Shown piece by piece: positions 18,189-31,118 of a stretch of 64,000 nt of DNA (position 1 is its first letter; each line of letters starts with the position of its first letter). The position numbers were made by a program, and so were the translations under genes. The notes below the pieces were generated by a model. That model did not search any database. It was not told the DNA's origin and saw only the letters and a program-made list of their open reading frames with translations. Source of the stretch: Sabethes cyaneus (Eukaryota > Arthropoda > Insecta > Diptera > Culicidae); NCBI RefSeq assembly GCF_943734655.1, contig NC_071354.1, positions 38,093,347-38,157,346 on the forward strand, in the 5' to 3' direction.

Positions 18189-19215
18189 GTTCACACCTCG
18201 AAGACAGTTGGGGCAGAATACGTTCCGCCATCGGAGAGGTCGCTACCGCGGCACTAAATGATAAGCCTCGGAGTATACGAAATGGTTGGTTCGATGGGGA
18301 ATGACAACAAGCGGTGGAGAGAAAAAAAATGCTTGGGAAAATTATCTGAGCATTGCCATTAGGGAAAACTTGGCTAAATATCGACGAGCAAGGAACCAGT
18401 TGACCACGATACTGAGGAATAAAAAGTACCAAAAGTCCTCTTTTTCTTCGAGATCGCGAAGAATCAGAATAAATACGAATTACACAAACGAGCGCAACGT
18501 GGTCGACAGTTGGATGCAGTTCTTCGATGAACTCAATGGCGAAGTTGCAGAAGGAGGCGGAACGGAAGGTAACCTACGAGTGCCCATGGAAGATAGTAAT
18601 ATCCCAGCACCTGATCTCCGAGAAGTCAAACGAGAAATCAGATTACTGAAGACGAACAAAGCCACTGGATTTGCCAGCCTACACTGGGTTATTTACAACA
18701 TTTGGAAGGCGAAGAAGCTACCAGAGGAATGGATGGAAGGAGTGGTTTGTCCCATATACAAAAAGGGGGATCAGCTTGACTGCTGCAATTATCGCGGCAT
18801 AAAGCTGGCAAAAGTCACCTATAAAGTACTTTCCCAGATCCTGCAGCGCCGATTATCAGCGATCGCGCAAGAAACCGTAGGGAATTAATAGGTGGGCTTT
18901 GTGGGGCTCACGCAACTACGGACCGGATTTTTAACATCCGAAAAATCCTCCAGAAAGGCGGGAGTACAACGTGCTCACCCATCTTTATAGACTTCAAAGC
19001 AGCATACAATACAGTCGATTGAGGCGGAGGCGTATGGATCACGAGCTACTGGCACTGCTTGGGGAGATTCTTATCGTGAATCTGGCGGCTACGGTAGGCT
19101 GGATGTGTCCTAAGGATGCCGGACGAACAGGGAACAGGAAAGCTGGAACGTGCGAGATGGCTCGACTAGGTGATTTGCGACTTCCGAGACTACTGACAAA
19201 TTGGCGTGGTGACTT
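18189..19215 (+). pseudogene. F1 LINE, RT part (after the hAT element)
   Basis: It includes the duplicated GTTCACAC. An open stretch at 18286-18888 encodes linker and RT start: REIRLLKTNKATG, EEWMEGVVCPIYKKGDQLD, CCNYRGIKL, ending in a stop after ETVGN. Diverged palm text follows (IDFKAAYNTVD), then a jump to the C-terminal region, so much of the palm with FADD has been deleted. Last recognisable match is near 19215. Confidence 0.78.
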
Positions 19216-19600
19216 TCTCCAGAAGGGAAAGGATGTTGTAAAAGCTATAAGTTACAGCCGGGTGAGAAGATTTCCAAATTCTTCACTCCACTCCACTTAA
19301 TTCTTATTATTAAGAAAAAACAATTTTTTTCACAACAAGCAACAAACAAGCTTGTCATCAACAAAGAAGATAAGTTTCAATTAATTGAGGAAGTGCCATT
19401 CATTGAAGTGTATTTTAATATTACACTAATTACACTGTGAGGATTAAAAACCAAAATATTGCGATGTTTTTGCCTTTCTACTATATAAATATATAGTATA
19501 AAGGTATAGAAATCACTTGGAAAACCGAAAATGGAAAGAAGGTCCTGCGGGCCGAATGTTATATACCATTCGACTCAGTTTCGAAAACTGAGCATTTTCT

Positions 19601-19803
<203 letters not shown>

Positions 19804-20343
19804 TAACGCTTTCAATCTCACTCACTTTTCTCGGAGATGGCTGGACCGATTTTAATGTTCTTAGTGTCAAATGAAAGGTCTAGGTGTCCCATTGGTCGCT
19901 ATTGAATTTCATACTGATCGGACTTTTAGTTCAAAAGTTATGTATAAAAATACGAAAAATATGGGACTTCATTATCTCATAGATCCCTTAACCGATTTGA
20001 ACAAATTGATTGCATATGAAAGAGGAGCCTTACAAACCCTTAACTTCCAAATTTCATGACGATTGGACTTGTAGTTTGAAAGTTACATAAAGAAATGTGA
20101 AAAAATAGTATTTAAAACCTATTTTTGTAACATTTAAGAATTAATTCAATGAAAAACATCACACATTTTATTATTATTTGAAAATTACTGCTGAGATCTA
20201 TCAAACAAAACCGAGTTATTGAAAATCGGACGGTTCATTCAAAAGTTATTCAAACTTTAACACTTAAGCACCGTATATTAAACCGTTAAAACGTGTGAAA
20301 TCAAAACATATCAATCAAATGTTGATTGTATTCAATGTGTGCA

Positions 20344-20406
20344 ATGTATGTATGTATGTATGTATGTATGTATGTATGTATGTATGTATGTATGTATGTA
20401 TGTATG

Positions 20407-20440
<34 letters not shown>

Positions 20441-20763
20441 TGTATGTATGTATGTATGTATGTATGTATGTATGTATGTATGTATGTATGTATGTATGTA
20501 TGTATGTATGTATGTATGTATGTATGTATGTATGTATGTATGTATGTATGTATGTATGTATGTATGTATGTATGTATGTATGTATGTATGTATGTATGTA
20601 TGTATGTATGTATGTATGTATGTATGTATGTATGTATGTATGTATGTATGTATGTATGTATGTATGTATGTATGTATGTATGTATGTATGTATGTATGTA
20701 TGTATGTATGTATGTATGTATGTATGTATGTATGTATGTATGTATGTATGTATGTATGTATGT
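20344..20763. repeat. (GTAT)n microsatellite, about 105 units
   Basis: 420 bases of ATGT/GTAT repeats with one visible interruption, G to A near 20410. Its apparent MYVC/THTYI proteins are artefacts. Confidence 0.97.
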
Positions 20764-20886
20764 GATGACAATTTGCTATGAAATTCAAGAAAAGTGAGAA
20801 ACATGTCAATAGTCTGAAGTTTTTGAAGCCTCTTAGTGGAATACGAACTCTGAAATAAAAGAAAAAAAAAATTTTAACCTACTAAA

Positions 20887-21391
20887 CTGCCCATGGATGC
20901 ATAGTTGACGTAAAAACCAAAATGACCAAAATGTACTTTTTCGGTCCTACGCACTCTTAACTATGTTGTTCACATGCCCAATACTCAAACAACATATGTT
21001 GGTTCGAAAATATTCGAGAAATTTAGGAAAATTGAGTTACTCTGCTATTGGTTTCACGTAATGGTAATGGTTGACGTAATTTCCTGTATAATCAATCAGC
21101 ATAGTAACCTATTTGTTTTTGTAGCTTGACGCCAAGTTATGGGAATAATCGTTCAAAAACCAGTCTGTTTATTCACATAAACTGGCGTTCGCATTTTTTA
21201 AACACAATAAATGAGGAATGAATCATGAAACCCCATCAGTCCTCTTTTGATTAATAAACTCTACTAAATAGACAGATTATTCGTTTGAAAAAGTTTATAG
21301 CAAAGATTATATGGCTTTATTTCACGATAAAAATGCGTTTTCTCAACAATCATGGTGCTGGTCGTTACGTCGACTATGCATCCATGGGCAG
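20887..21391. mobile_element. 505-base MITE with TAAA target duplication
   Basis: The ends CTGCCCATGGATGCATAG and the inverted CTATGCATCCATGGGCAG belong to 27-base termini with one mismatch. TAAA flanks both sides (20883-20886 and 21392-21395). No ORF of note inside. Superfamily not assigned. Confidence 0.82.
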
Positions 21392-21397
21392 TAAATT

Positions 21398-21515
21398 CCA
21401 CTATTTAATATTTATTCGCGACAGATACGTATACGCTTTGAAATAAGACACTGATGAAGCCTGCACGTCGTAGGCGAACTACGTATCTGTCGCAAATAAA
21501 TATTAAATAGTGGGA
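21398..21515. repeat. Foldback, 34-base arms, next to the MITE
   Basis: The left arm CACTATTTAATATTTATTCG, running on to GACAGATACGTA, is repeated inverted at 21480-21514 with about two mismatches. The interior contains a small second hairpin (GCCTGCACGTCGTAGGC). It directly abuts the target duplication of the 20887-21391 element. Confidence 0.75.
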
Positions 21516-21992
21516 TTCAATCGAAAAGTTTTTTCTTTTCTTTTTTAGATTTCAATAGTCATTTTCTTCACTTGCTGTTACTCACAATTGTACAAGAAAA
21601 GCAAAAAGCGAAGAAAAGCAGTTAATTTAAGTATATAAGTACATATAGTGGTGTATAGGATAAAAATACTAGTGAGTTGATTTTTCCAAATAAATTTATA
21701 CAAATTTCATACAAATTTTGCGCATTAATAGATGCTCTTTTCAATCCATAGATACTAGAGCTTAGAAATGTTATATGAAAAATAGGAAGTAAACGGTGCA
21801 CGGTAGTAATTTTGTAAGATTTGTTTTCGTTAGTGACATTTTAAAGGACAGATGTCTTATGTCATGTATCATATTTTATTAATAAATCAAAAATGACAAG
21901 CACTGGAAATCATATTGATCATATTTCTCATTCTCAAGCATGTTTATGGCGCAGTTTTTGCACTATTTTTCGACCTCATCTTGTTTTCCTAA

Positions 21993-22340
21993 CCCTCTAA
22001 CATTGTAAAAACGATGTGATCAAGTTAATGACTATCTTTTCATGAAAGTACATTCAAAATAAGCTTAAGTTTTGATTTTCATGCAAAAATAATTATCTGA
22101 AGGAGCGCCAGCTAAGAAAAAAGCGAAGTATAATAATAATTTTTCTGAACTCTTGTTTTTCAAAGATGCTAACTTTCGAACGCATGGTATTAATATCAAA
22201 ATATCAAAAAAATCTACCCCAAAAAACCACTAAAAAACCACTCAAAAAAAAAATATCAAAAAATCTGCTATGAACACATATTTCATATTGTCAGTTCGAA
22301 ACAAGTTTCGTATGTGGCTCTGAAACCCGAAAGTTAAGGC
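21993..22340. mobile_element. Truncated relative of the piggyBac-type MITE
   Basis: It starts CCCTCTAAC as does the complete element at 39594, and shares the interior text (AAAACGATGTGATC; ATGAAAGTACATTC; AACGCATGGT; TCGTATGTGGCTC). The right terminus is missing or decayed. Confidence 0.65.
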
Positions 22341-22599
22341 CAACCGATTATAAAACTAAATAAGGTGTTCATCAAATAACATAAATGACGCTTATAGTAT
22401 TTACGCACTCAAGGAAAGAAAATATAATTATTCTACGCAATACGTTGTGAATTTTTCTGGCAAATAAGGATTTTGAGGAATACGGAACGGATATTTAAAA
22501 ATATAGTCAAGTTAATTATAGATGTTCCTGAGAAATTAAATAATGATTATTGTGGCAGTAGAAAGGCTAGGTCACGCCGCTAGGTGGATTAATTCGGGT

Positions 22600-25409
22600 T
22601 TTTAAATCCGGACATGCTTGAGTATTGATAGTAACTGCTTAATGTTTGTCTTTGAAAACGCGAAAGGAATTGTTACGAAGAATAGTAAATCAAAATAAAT
22701 GCATCAACTTAACTGAGTTATTTCTGATGGAATACCTACTTTTTATTTATAAAATCCTTTAAGGCATTCAATATAAAAGAAAAGTACTTAATTAGTATTT
22801 AATCTCTTTCGTTCTCTGGGTAGATACCTAATTAACCTCTTCAGTGTCGAATTTTACTAAAATTATACCGTTACTGACAAAAAAGTGGAATTAAAAGTTT
22901 GGAAAAAATTAATAAATTGGAATTTGTTAAATTTGTCAGTGTGCTTTAGTGCATAGATATAACTTGTTTAACTGGAAATAAAACCAGTTTCCAAGTGCTA
23001 TTGTGCACTCTGTAGGAATAACATTAAAAACTTATCTTCCTTTTGTCTACAAAAGGCTGAAATCGCCATTGTTAGGCAACAATTCATTATGGTAAATTGA
23101 AACGAATAAAACATCTCATCGCCATCCAGTTTCCAGTGTAGCAATGCGTAAATCTTACCGAAAAACAATTTTCTCCAGACCACAACAGACATCCTGATGA
23201 CGGTGGCTGGACGAACGCCGTTGAGATAATATTTCATTCGCTTGTCCACTGTCTCTTACCGTCGTCAGCGAGCGTTCAGCTCAGGTTAGCTCGGAATGGA
23301 TGGTTTGTCCGCTTCCTGCAGCGCCAGCTAGCTAATGCCAGCCGCAAGTGCAGTCAGACAGGGCGGAAAACGGGGAGGTTGGGTCAAGTTCCGTCCGTCG
23401 ACTCATCATTTCCGCCATGTTGCTGTTGTTGTTGTTCGGTCGGTCATGGTCAGACGGACAGGATCGGTTCGAAGGCGAACAGCTTTTACGCTTTGCATCG
23501 TCAGATTAGCCATACTATTATCCAGTTCACAGCTTCACGGTCTGTCCTCGTAAGATGACAACGACCCGGTAGACATTTTGCAAGATGTAATTGTCATGTT
23601 GGCGTGGGAATTTTCAAACACACCTATTGCCGACCCAGGTCGGCGAGACCACAGTAAGCGGCTAATCTTCTCCGTTCCCGACATGCTCGGACGTAAGCGG
23701 GCAATTGAGCGTGATCTTCGCTGGCCATCCGGAAGAAACCGGTATGGTCGGCCGGGCGCACCGAGAGGATATTCTAATGGGTATATGTTGATGAGATATT
23801 CCAGTTAATTATCTTGTGTTGTTGCGCACCTCGCTGGTTAGGGCTAGTCCGATTAGTGCACCACCCGAGATGCAATTTACATTGAAATTAAGCCGCATTG
23901 TTAAATTGATTGAAAAGGCGGTTATCGTATGGCGCGGATTGTATGGTGCCAGCGTACGTTGGCGTTGTCTTCGAATAGAATTATGCCATGATTGAGATAC
24001 GGGTTTCGCACCGTGCGTCGGAAAAATAATATTTCCTATAGTACTCCATGCATTTGAAACAGTATTATTTTCACTTCTCCAAAGACTTTGTTGAACCGTT
24101 CGATTAAATGACATTGAGTTTACAACAATAACTAACTTTTGCATTACTCTCCTGAAAGTTTTGTGCAACCTACGGGATGCCAGTCAAGTTTGGATGCGCC
24201 TACGTAATTGATCCCCGTTTTAGACTGCAAACTCGTTTGCATTCTTCTGCAGCCTCCATTCCATAGCAAACTTTATTAACCGACCTTCCTGAAAGCATCT
24301 TCGGCTTCACCGGGTTCGGGAACAGGAAGAACAACTTTCAGCCGCCACCGTGAAACTCTTATCGGGTGACATGTGATATGTGACAACATACCGAGGCTTT
24401 ATTTATGGACCGAAAAGAGTCCGACAGTACGTTTTTCCGTGAATTATTGATTTGCCCAGCTTGATCTTCTAGTGCCCAGTCTGGTGTGTCCAGGATTGAG
24501 CCCAATCGTTGAACATGTAGACACTTCTATATAGATATGTCGTCCGACATTTGGAGCAGCTGTGTGCTAGGTATGACAAGACTAAAAATAGTGAATGCAG
24601 CACTGATGAAACATAGAGCGGAGGATGCATACTCGAAGTCATTATTGATTCTAGATTCTAGATTGGATTCGTATCAATAGATAGGTGGAAATTTCATTAC
24701 TCTCAGCTGCCAAAGATATGGTACTTATTCATCGAATCCATTTTGTTACTTAAAATTGATGAGTATTATTTTCTATAGATTGGATTTGTTTTTTTTCTCC
24801 AGAATCAAATTATAGAATTATTTCTTGCACATCAAATCTATTAACAATACTATTTTATTTACCCATGGGTCTCTTTTGCTCTGTTTCTTACTAAACAATT
24901 TTAGGTTGCGTTTTTACGGTCATTCCTAAGGACCATTTTACAGGCTCAAATATTTAGAAGTTTTTACTTTTAAATCAAGAAAAGAAGACAAAAGATCCCA
25001 AACTAGAGCTCCGACATAGAACAGAAATGAAAGTAACAGAATTTCGCACATTGAAAATACGTGCAACCACCACCGAAGTTGCGTTCCGTTACGTTGCTGT
25101 TGTCAGTCATTTACAGTTTATTTCATGGTCTTCATTTCCACAAATTGGTTATCTAAATTATGATCTTTTGTCACTTTATTAACCTAATATAGAATTGTCA
25201 AGTTTGATGGACGCAGGTGGTTTTTTCACTAACTTGATAAGCAACGTGAGATTGGATATCGAGATATTATCGACGGTTAGTTCAGCTAAGAAGTCGGTGC
25301 TGACTATACGCTGGAGGTAAAGATCGACACAGAGACGTTAACGTCGTCTAGAAATGTGAGTCGTTCATTTGCCTAAGATGCCTACAACCTGTCCACCTAA
25401 TCCTGCATT
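22600..25409. other. 2.8 kb without a recognised gene
   Basis: Somewhat GC-richer at about 23200-23800. Short open frames in both directions carry no recognisable motif. A 5' exon or promoter of an outside gene cannot be excluded. Confidence 0.35.
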
Positions 25410-25745
25410 ACGGCGATCCGCGTCGATTATATCGGTCCCAACCATCAATTGCAAAAGCAAATAGAGAAAATCGATTTGTACTCTGCGGAAAATTTCTTCG
25501 ATGATCAAATGAAATGGTTGCTTAGTTCCCCATTTGCACCCCACTTTGGCGGAGTGTGAGAGAGAATGGTACATGTTGTTAAATGTGGATGATGGATGGA
25601 AATTGGCCGACGAGATTTTGTGGATTGAAACGGATTTTCCCACAAGGTAGAATGTCTGCCATGATTGCCAAGGAAGTGGTAAGCCAGCCGGTGTAAAAGT
25701 TGATGGTCCATGTTCGAGGAACAATTCTAGTAATGTAATATGATG
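25410..25745 (+). pseudogene. BEL/Pao integrase fragment
   Basis: The + strand reads IRVDYIGPNHQLQKQIEKID, then FFDDQMKWLLSSPFAPHFGGV, a stop where Trp is expected, then ERMVHVVK. This is the end of the integrase core of BEL/Pao LTR retrotransposons, where WxFxPPxxPHFGGVWERMV is usual. After a frameshift, LADEILWI text may be the domain that follows. No LTRs were seen nearby. Confidence 0.72.
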
Positions 25746-26754
25746 AGGATGAACATCATTTCTTAACATTTATTATTCTTACACACTAAATACACATCCG
25801 GAACTTTAAAAAATAAAACATTAGGCATATAATTTTACTCTAACAAAATTTTAACTAGCTAAGTTAATTTTAACTTATAAAATACAGTAGTAGATTTGGT
25901 TTACATCTGTTTGTCTGTGGGAGAAACTATATAATGGACGCTCTTAACCTTGCTATTTGTAATGAACCAACTTCTTTCGGTCAGTCGGCTGTCGGCTGCT
26001 GCAGTTTTCGAACTGCCTGTCAAGAGAAGGCAAACCACCTTTGGGCCATTACCATAATGGTTGCATGAAAATTTGATTTAGTTGACCTGTGCACTTGAGG
26101 CCTGCTTGTCTGGTGAGTCTTTGGGAATTGTAACATGCCATCAATTAACGGTATTTAAAAGAGATATTTAAAATAAATACGAAATGTTCCACGTCGGGAT
26201 GAAACTGAAGAATTGACCGCGATGGTAACAGATTCGAATTTGATGAATAATGAAAATAATGACTTCTGAACGATAAGTTTTATTTTTAGATGTCTCTCAT
26301 TTTTACCGAAAGCTCCAAGAGAAATTTTCCGATTTTTTCGGACATCGTTTAATTCAAAAATCTTGAGGCAAGCAAGAAAGCACAGTCGGTACTCCACACT
26401 TTGTTTTCGGTATCGCTATGAATTGAGCGAGCTTTCTTTTTCTTTTCCATATTTTTTATTACTTTTAAATCGATCTCGCAGGATCTAGAGTCAGGAAGTG
26501 CGGAGGCTAATTATAATTAGGCCATGGACAACAGGTTTCATTACGCACCTCGAGCCAGTACCACTCTTATAAACTTGCTCTGGCAAGAGGTTTCCTTTGT
26601 TAGTAAATGCGAAATTCAGTGAGAAGTGAAGAAGGAACTAGTCGCTTTGACTGGTGTATAAATGCTACATAAAGTGTATAAAAATAAGATCAATGATATT
26701 AATGGCCACTAGCGTGCCCATCGGGTTGAAAACTCCGAACCTTCGGGTGCAACT
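25746..26754. other. No gene recognised
   Basis: AT-rich, only short open frames without motifs on either strand. Confidence 0.35.
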
Positions 26755-27037
26755 AGATTTAATATCAAAATTTAAAATGACTAGAAATTAGAGTTGAAAT
26801 TGGAGTTGAACTCGAACTTTATATAGGGCATGTAATTGGACTTGAATTAAGCCTAATTAGTAAATCTTGAAGCTTTGCTACAAATTAAATTTAATTAGAC
26901 TTAAATTTGGAGTAATTTGGTCTAAATGCTTTACTTGCAATTAGACTTGAAATCATACTTAAAACAGAATTTGAAGGTTTTATTTGAAATTGGAACTGAA
27001 ATATTATTTAAATGGGAATTAAATTTTTATTTGAAAC
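26755..27037. repeat. Degenerate ATTGGACTTGAAATT array, left part
   Basis: Loose repeats of a 12-18-base unit (GGACTTGAAATTAGA and variants). The array resumes at 28019-28240 after an inserted repeat; related arrays lie at 31300-31390 and 34615-34790. Confidence 0.6.
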
Positions 27038-28018
27038 TAGCTGACCCGACAAACTTCGAACTGCCACAAATTAAACTGTGCTGTACATAAATCATTAATC
27101 TCGGATGATCTATGTCACAATCAAGAGTTTTGTAAGTTTCTGAGGAGCTCAACCTTAGATGATTCATTTTAGCAGTTACGTAACCCCCCGCACCGTTGCT
27201 AAGCCAGTTAAAATAAAGCGGGTAGCATTTAAATATTCCCCGTGATTGTATAACATTTCGCCGAATACCATTTCGCGAAAAACCTTACGCGGAATGTACC
27301 ATTTCACAGAAAACCTTTTCGTGAAAAGTATCTTTTCGCTGGGGTGATCCTCTCCTAACTCGCTATCGCTCGTTGGGTCCGACTGAAGGAAAGTAATAGA
27401 GGTCAGTAGACCTAGGAAAACAAATAAAACTAGACAGAGATGATTTCTGCGGGGGCTGCAGATAGTTTTTGGTGGTCTTGTTATTGACTGTTATGTTTCT
27501 GGAAGAGTCCGAAGTTTCTCGAACTCGATTAGTTTTTGAGTTATGCAAAAATTTCTGTTTTATTTGTATGAGAGTTCTTATCCCCCTACCACAGGGGTGA
27601 AGGGTCTCAAACCATCATTAAATAAATTCATGCCTCAGAAATCCCCCAGATGCCAAATTTGGTTCCATTTGCTTGATTAGCTCTCGAGTTGTGAGGAAAT
27701 TTGTATTTCATTTGTACAGGAGCCCCCCTCCTAAATAGGAGAGGGGTTATAATTCACCATATAAAAAATTCCTGCCTCCCAAAACCCCCACATGCCAAAT
27801 TTGCTTGCTTACTTCTCGTGTTATGCAAAAATTTGTGTTTCATTTGTATGGGAGCCCCCCTCTTAGTGGGGGGAGGGGTCTCTAACAATCTTAATAACCT
27901 TTCCTGGCCCCAAAAACCCCTATATGCAAGTTTTCCCGCCGATCGGTTTAGTAGTTTACGATTCTATAAGGAAAATACGGACAGGCAGACAGATAGAAAT
28001 CCATTTTTTATATATAAG
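27038..28018. repeat. Dispersed repeat with three internal tandem units of about 150 bases
   Basis: It begins AGCTGACCCGACAAACTTCG and ends AGAAATCCATTTTTTATATA. Inside, a unit with GTTATGCAAAAATTT, TTTCATTTGTATGGGAGC, CCCCC and CTGCC(T/C)C occurs three times at about 27530, 27690 and 27815, diverged from one another. The same text style is common in arthropod genomes as a non-coding dispersed repeat; the class is uncertain. Confidence 0.65.
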
Positions 28019-28275
28019 AAGATTGGAATTGATTTATACCTACTTGGAATTAGACTTGAAATTAAAGTTGAAATTTGACTTGAACACAGACTTGAAATGA
28101 GGATCAAAATTGACTTTAGAATTGGAATTGAAATTGTACTTGGAAATGGATATAAATTGGATTTCAATTTAACTTGAAATCAGAGACTGAATTGGACTTT
28201 AAATTGAACATAAAATTGGAATTAAAATAGACATGAAAAGGAGGCTGTTATTCTTATTGTTATTAATGACATCAC
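28019..28275. repeat. Degenerate ATTGGACTTGAAATT array, right part
   Basis: Continuation of the array at 26755, ending just before the LTR element. Confidence 0.55.
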
Positions 28276-28280
28276 AGCCC

Positions 28281-28628
28281 TGTGGTGCTTTCCTGCCAAC
28301 TATATCAGCAGCTAGTCATAAACACGACTTTCTTCGTCAAGTATATCCAACAGAATCCTTTTTCGTATTTCGTTCCCACCAGTCGTTTATATCTATCTCT
28401 TTCTCTCTCTACTCACAAAGCCTTGTGCTCTGTCGCGTCAATAATATTTGCCTTTCGTGTACCTTTTCGCCGGCTATAGATGATCATACGATTTTCGACA
28501 CGTTATCAGCTTACTTTTTTTGTACACGCTTGAAGTGTCTTATTACAAAATGCAGAATTTCCATCCTCAAACTCATTATTTGCATGTCAGTTACCTTATA
28601 ATGCTAATTGTTTACTATAATCCCTACA
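28281..28628 (-). repeat. 3' LTR of the non-autonomous element
   Basis: 348 bases, TG...CA ends. Differs from the other LTR near 28532 (TGAAG against TAAAG) and near 28596 (ACCTTA against ACCCTA). Confidence 0.93.
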
Positions 28629-28631
28629 ATA

Positions 28632-28656
28632 TTCCCCTTCTCTACTCTTCTTTCCT
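28632..28656 (-). other. Polypurine tract of the LTR element
   Basis: On the minus strand this reads AGGAAAGAAGAGTAGAGAAG followed by GGGAA, almost pure purine, ending three bases before the 3' LTR. It is the usual position for plus-strand DNA priming. Confidence 0.8.
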
Positions 28657-30738
28657 AAAAGTAATAAAAGAATAGAAAGTTAACGTTTTATTTATACCAT
28701 CATCACCATTACCATTATTTATGTCATTGAAAATGTCAATATCTATTTACATTGTCAGGGAAAGTCCTGCAATGCCAAATCCTATTTTTTAACTCACTTA
28801 TAATCAAGAAACGAAACTCAACAACGAAAAAAATCAAATATTACTATAATTCCATTGTTAATATTATATATAGGTATATATTTTGCTGAACATTTCCATG
28901 ACGATTTCGTCAAACAAAATCGATGTGTCCCTCAAACGAATCTCGGCTTTCACAATCCCAGCCCAATTAACGAAAGCCTGTCAGTAAATAGGCCAGTTTC
29001 GTGCAAATAGCGAAAGCTGAATATCTATATTTCTCCATCCTGCAGTACTCTTACTGTTGTAATACAACAACAAAACGACATTTTTCACACAGTGCTTGCA
29101 TTATACTTCAATACTTACATTGTTGCGCAAAATAGCTTGTGAGTTGAAAACGCAAAATGAAGGATTTTTTTACGGTTCTGTCTGTCATTATTTCAACTTA
29201 GCTCATTTTCACTGAAATGCAAATTATATTTTTTTTCTGTCTGTTGATTTGCCCTAAGTGGAACATTTACATATTGCACACCATAGTTTTGCATCACTTT
29301 TCCTTAGTTTTTGAACGTCCATCTATTTATTTGTCTGGTTATTCCACTACATATATTATTCTTTCTGTTCATGTAGTGGGATTTCGAATTTGACAAAAAA
29401 TGCGTGTCACCAGTACTGCCAAGGTGGAAACCATGCCAACATCGAGGTGCTTTTCGATCTGAAGACATTCAATATAAATGTAACAAAACTTTACTAATTA
29501 CCATTAATTATCGATTTTTTTTTACGATCCCACTCGTTTAATGCGTAAATAATCCGATAACATCTGTCGCAAGTTTTTTGACACCTTGCGGTGAAACGTA
29601 GTCCTACGTCAATGCAAATATTGCACTTCGATACATTCTACAAGAAACGCTATTGTCCACTTACAGACGTCATAAAGTTTTTGTTTTATGCATGCAAAAA
29701 ATAGTTGTTGAAGCATATTTTTGTTAGAGAAACTTTTTGTGTTGCCAAAAACAAGTACTTTTGTTTCCAAAATCGGACCGTGCCAAAATCGTATAATGCT
29801 AAAATAAAAATCCCACTGTACAAAATTTCCTTCAACTACATGCCTCTATCAATCAATTTTCGTTGTGGCTTGTTTTGCATCCTTCCTTTACATTTCTTTG
29901 CTGGTTTTAGTGTACGTTAAGTTTTATACCAAGTGAACTGTAGTTTTTGACTACTCATTCAATCATTTTTTCTCTTATCATATTTTTTTAACAGTTATTG
30001 CGTATTCATTTTTTTTAGGTTTGTTTTTTCTATACTATTAATTGTTTTGCATGATCATTCTCTTTAAGACATGCCATTATTAACTGAATTCCATTTTTTT
30101 TGTCTTCTCTTTTATTCATCTTTTCCTATTCTTTTTTTTTGCTATATACCTTTTTTTGTCTGATTATTTACCATCGTATGCTATCATTTGTTATTCCAAC
30201 TGAACTTTTTTTGCTTGTTGATTCATTCTTTATTTTCTCTTAATTATGTTCTATCCACGCACATAATTCTTTTTGCGTATTTTTTTTTGCTCGCCATTTT
30301 TTTTACCATACTATATCAAACAATTTTTTTTGCCTTATTATCTTTACCATCACATGCCATCATTTCTTCTTATACCAACTGTACTCTATTTTTTGCCTTC
30401 ATTCTTTTTTTTTTGCTTGCTCATTTTATTACCATCATGTTTTTTTTGGCCTGATCACTCACTTTACTGTCGTTTCTTTTCGCTCTTTACATTTTTTTCT
30501 AGTATTTCATATTATTTTGCTTTCCACCATTCTATACTCGTCGTTGCTGTTGATAGATTTCCCACCAGGCTACTGCACGGTTTCTAGGGAAAATAATCCA
30601 CTGACACCTTCACAAATTAACAATTTCGAACTATTCCAGCTTTGCCCGTTCGAGACCTGTCCCCGCATCACCCATCACGCACTCTCCACTTTGCCATTAT
30701 TACTCTGCAGCTCCCCCGAAGCCGCATGATTACAACAA

Positions 30739-30769
30739 CTTACCGAGGTGGATCCTACTGTCTGCGCCA
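30739..30769 (-). other. Primer binding site and adjacent splice-donor-like site
   Basis: Minus strand: TGGCGCAGACAGTAGGATCC at 30769-30750, one base from the LTR, complementary to the acceptor end of serine tRNA apart from a few mismatches. It is followed at 30744-30739 by GTAAGT, a perfect 5' splice-site hexamer, in the leader where some retroelements splice. Confidence 0.75.
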
Positions 30770-30770
30770 T

Positions 30771-31118
30771 TGTGGTGCTTTCCTGCCAACTATATCAGCA
30801 GCTAGTCATAAACACGACTTTCTTCGTCAAGTATATCCAACAGAATCCTTTTTCGTATTTCGTTCCCACCAGTCGTTTATATCTATCTCTTTCTCTCTCT
30901 ACTCACAAAGCCTTGTGCTCTGTCGCGTCAATAATATTTGCCTTTCGTGTACCTTTTCGCCGGCTATAGATGATCATACGATTTTCGACACGTTATCAGC
31001 TTACTTTTTTTGTACACGCTTAAAGTGTCTTATTACAAAATGCAGAATTTCCATCCTCAAACTCATTATTTGCATGTCAGTTACCCTATAATGCTAATTG
31101 TTTACTATAATCCCTACA
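30771..31118 (-). repeat. 5' LTR of the non-autonomous element
   Basis: 348 bases, 346 identical to the 3' LTR. On the minus strand it starts TGTAGGGATTATAG and ends CACCACA. Confidence 0.93.

Noticed and set aside
20295..20809. Long MYVC and THTYI open frames on both strands
   Set aside because: Produced by the (GTAT)n microsatellite.
25365..25769. 134-residue minus-strand frame
   Set aside because: The + strand at the same place encodes integrase motifs of BEL/Pao, so the minus frame is a shadow.
28233..28601. 122-residue frame and its near-duplicate at 30642-31091
   Set aside because: Both lie in the two LTRs on the antisense strand; the duplication is explained by the LTRs.
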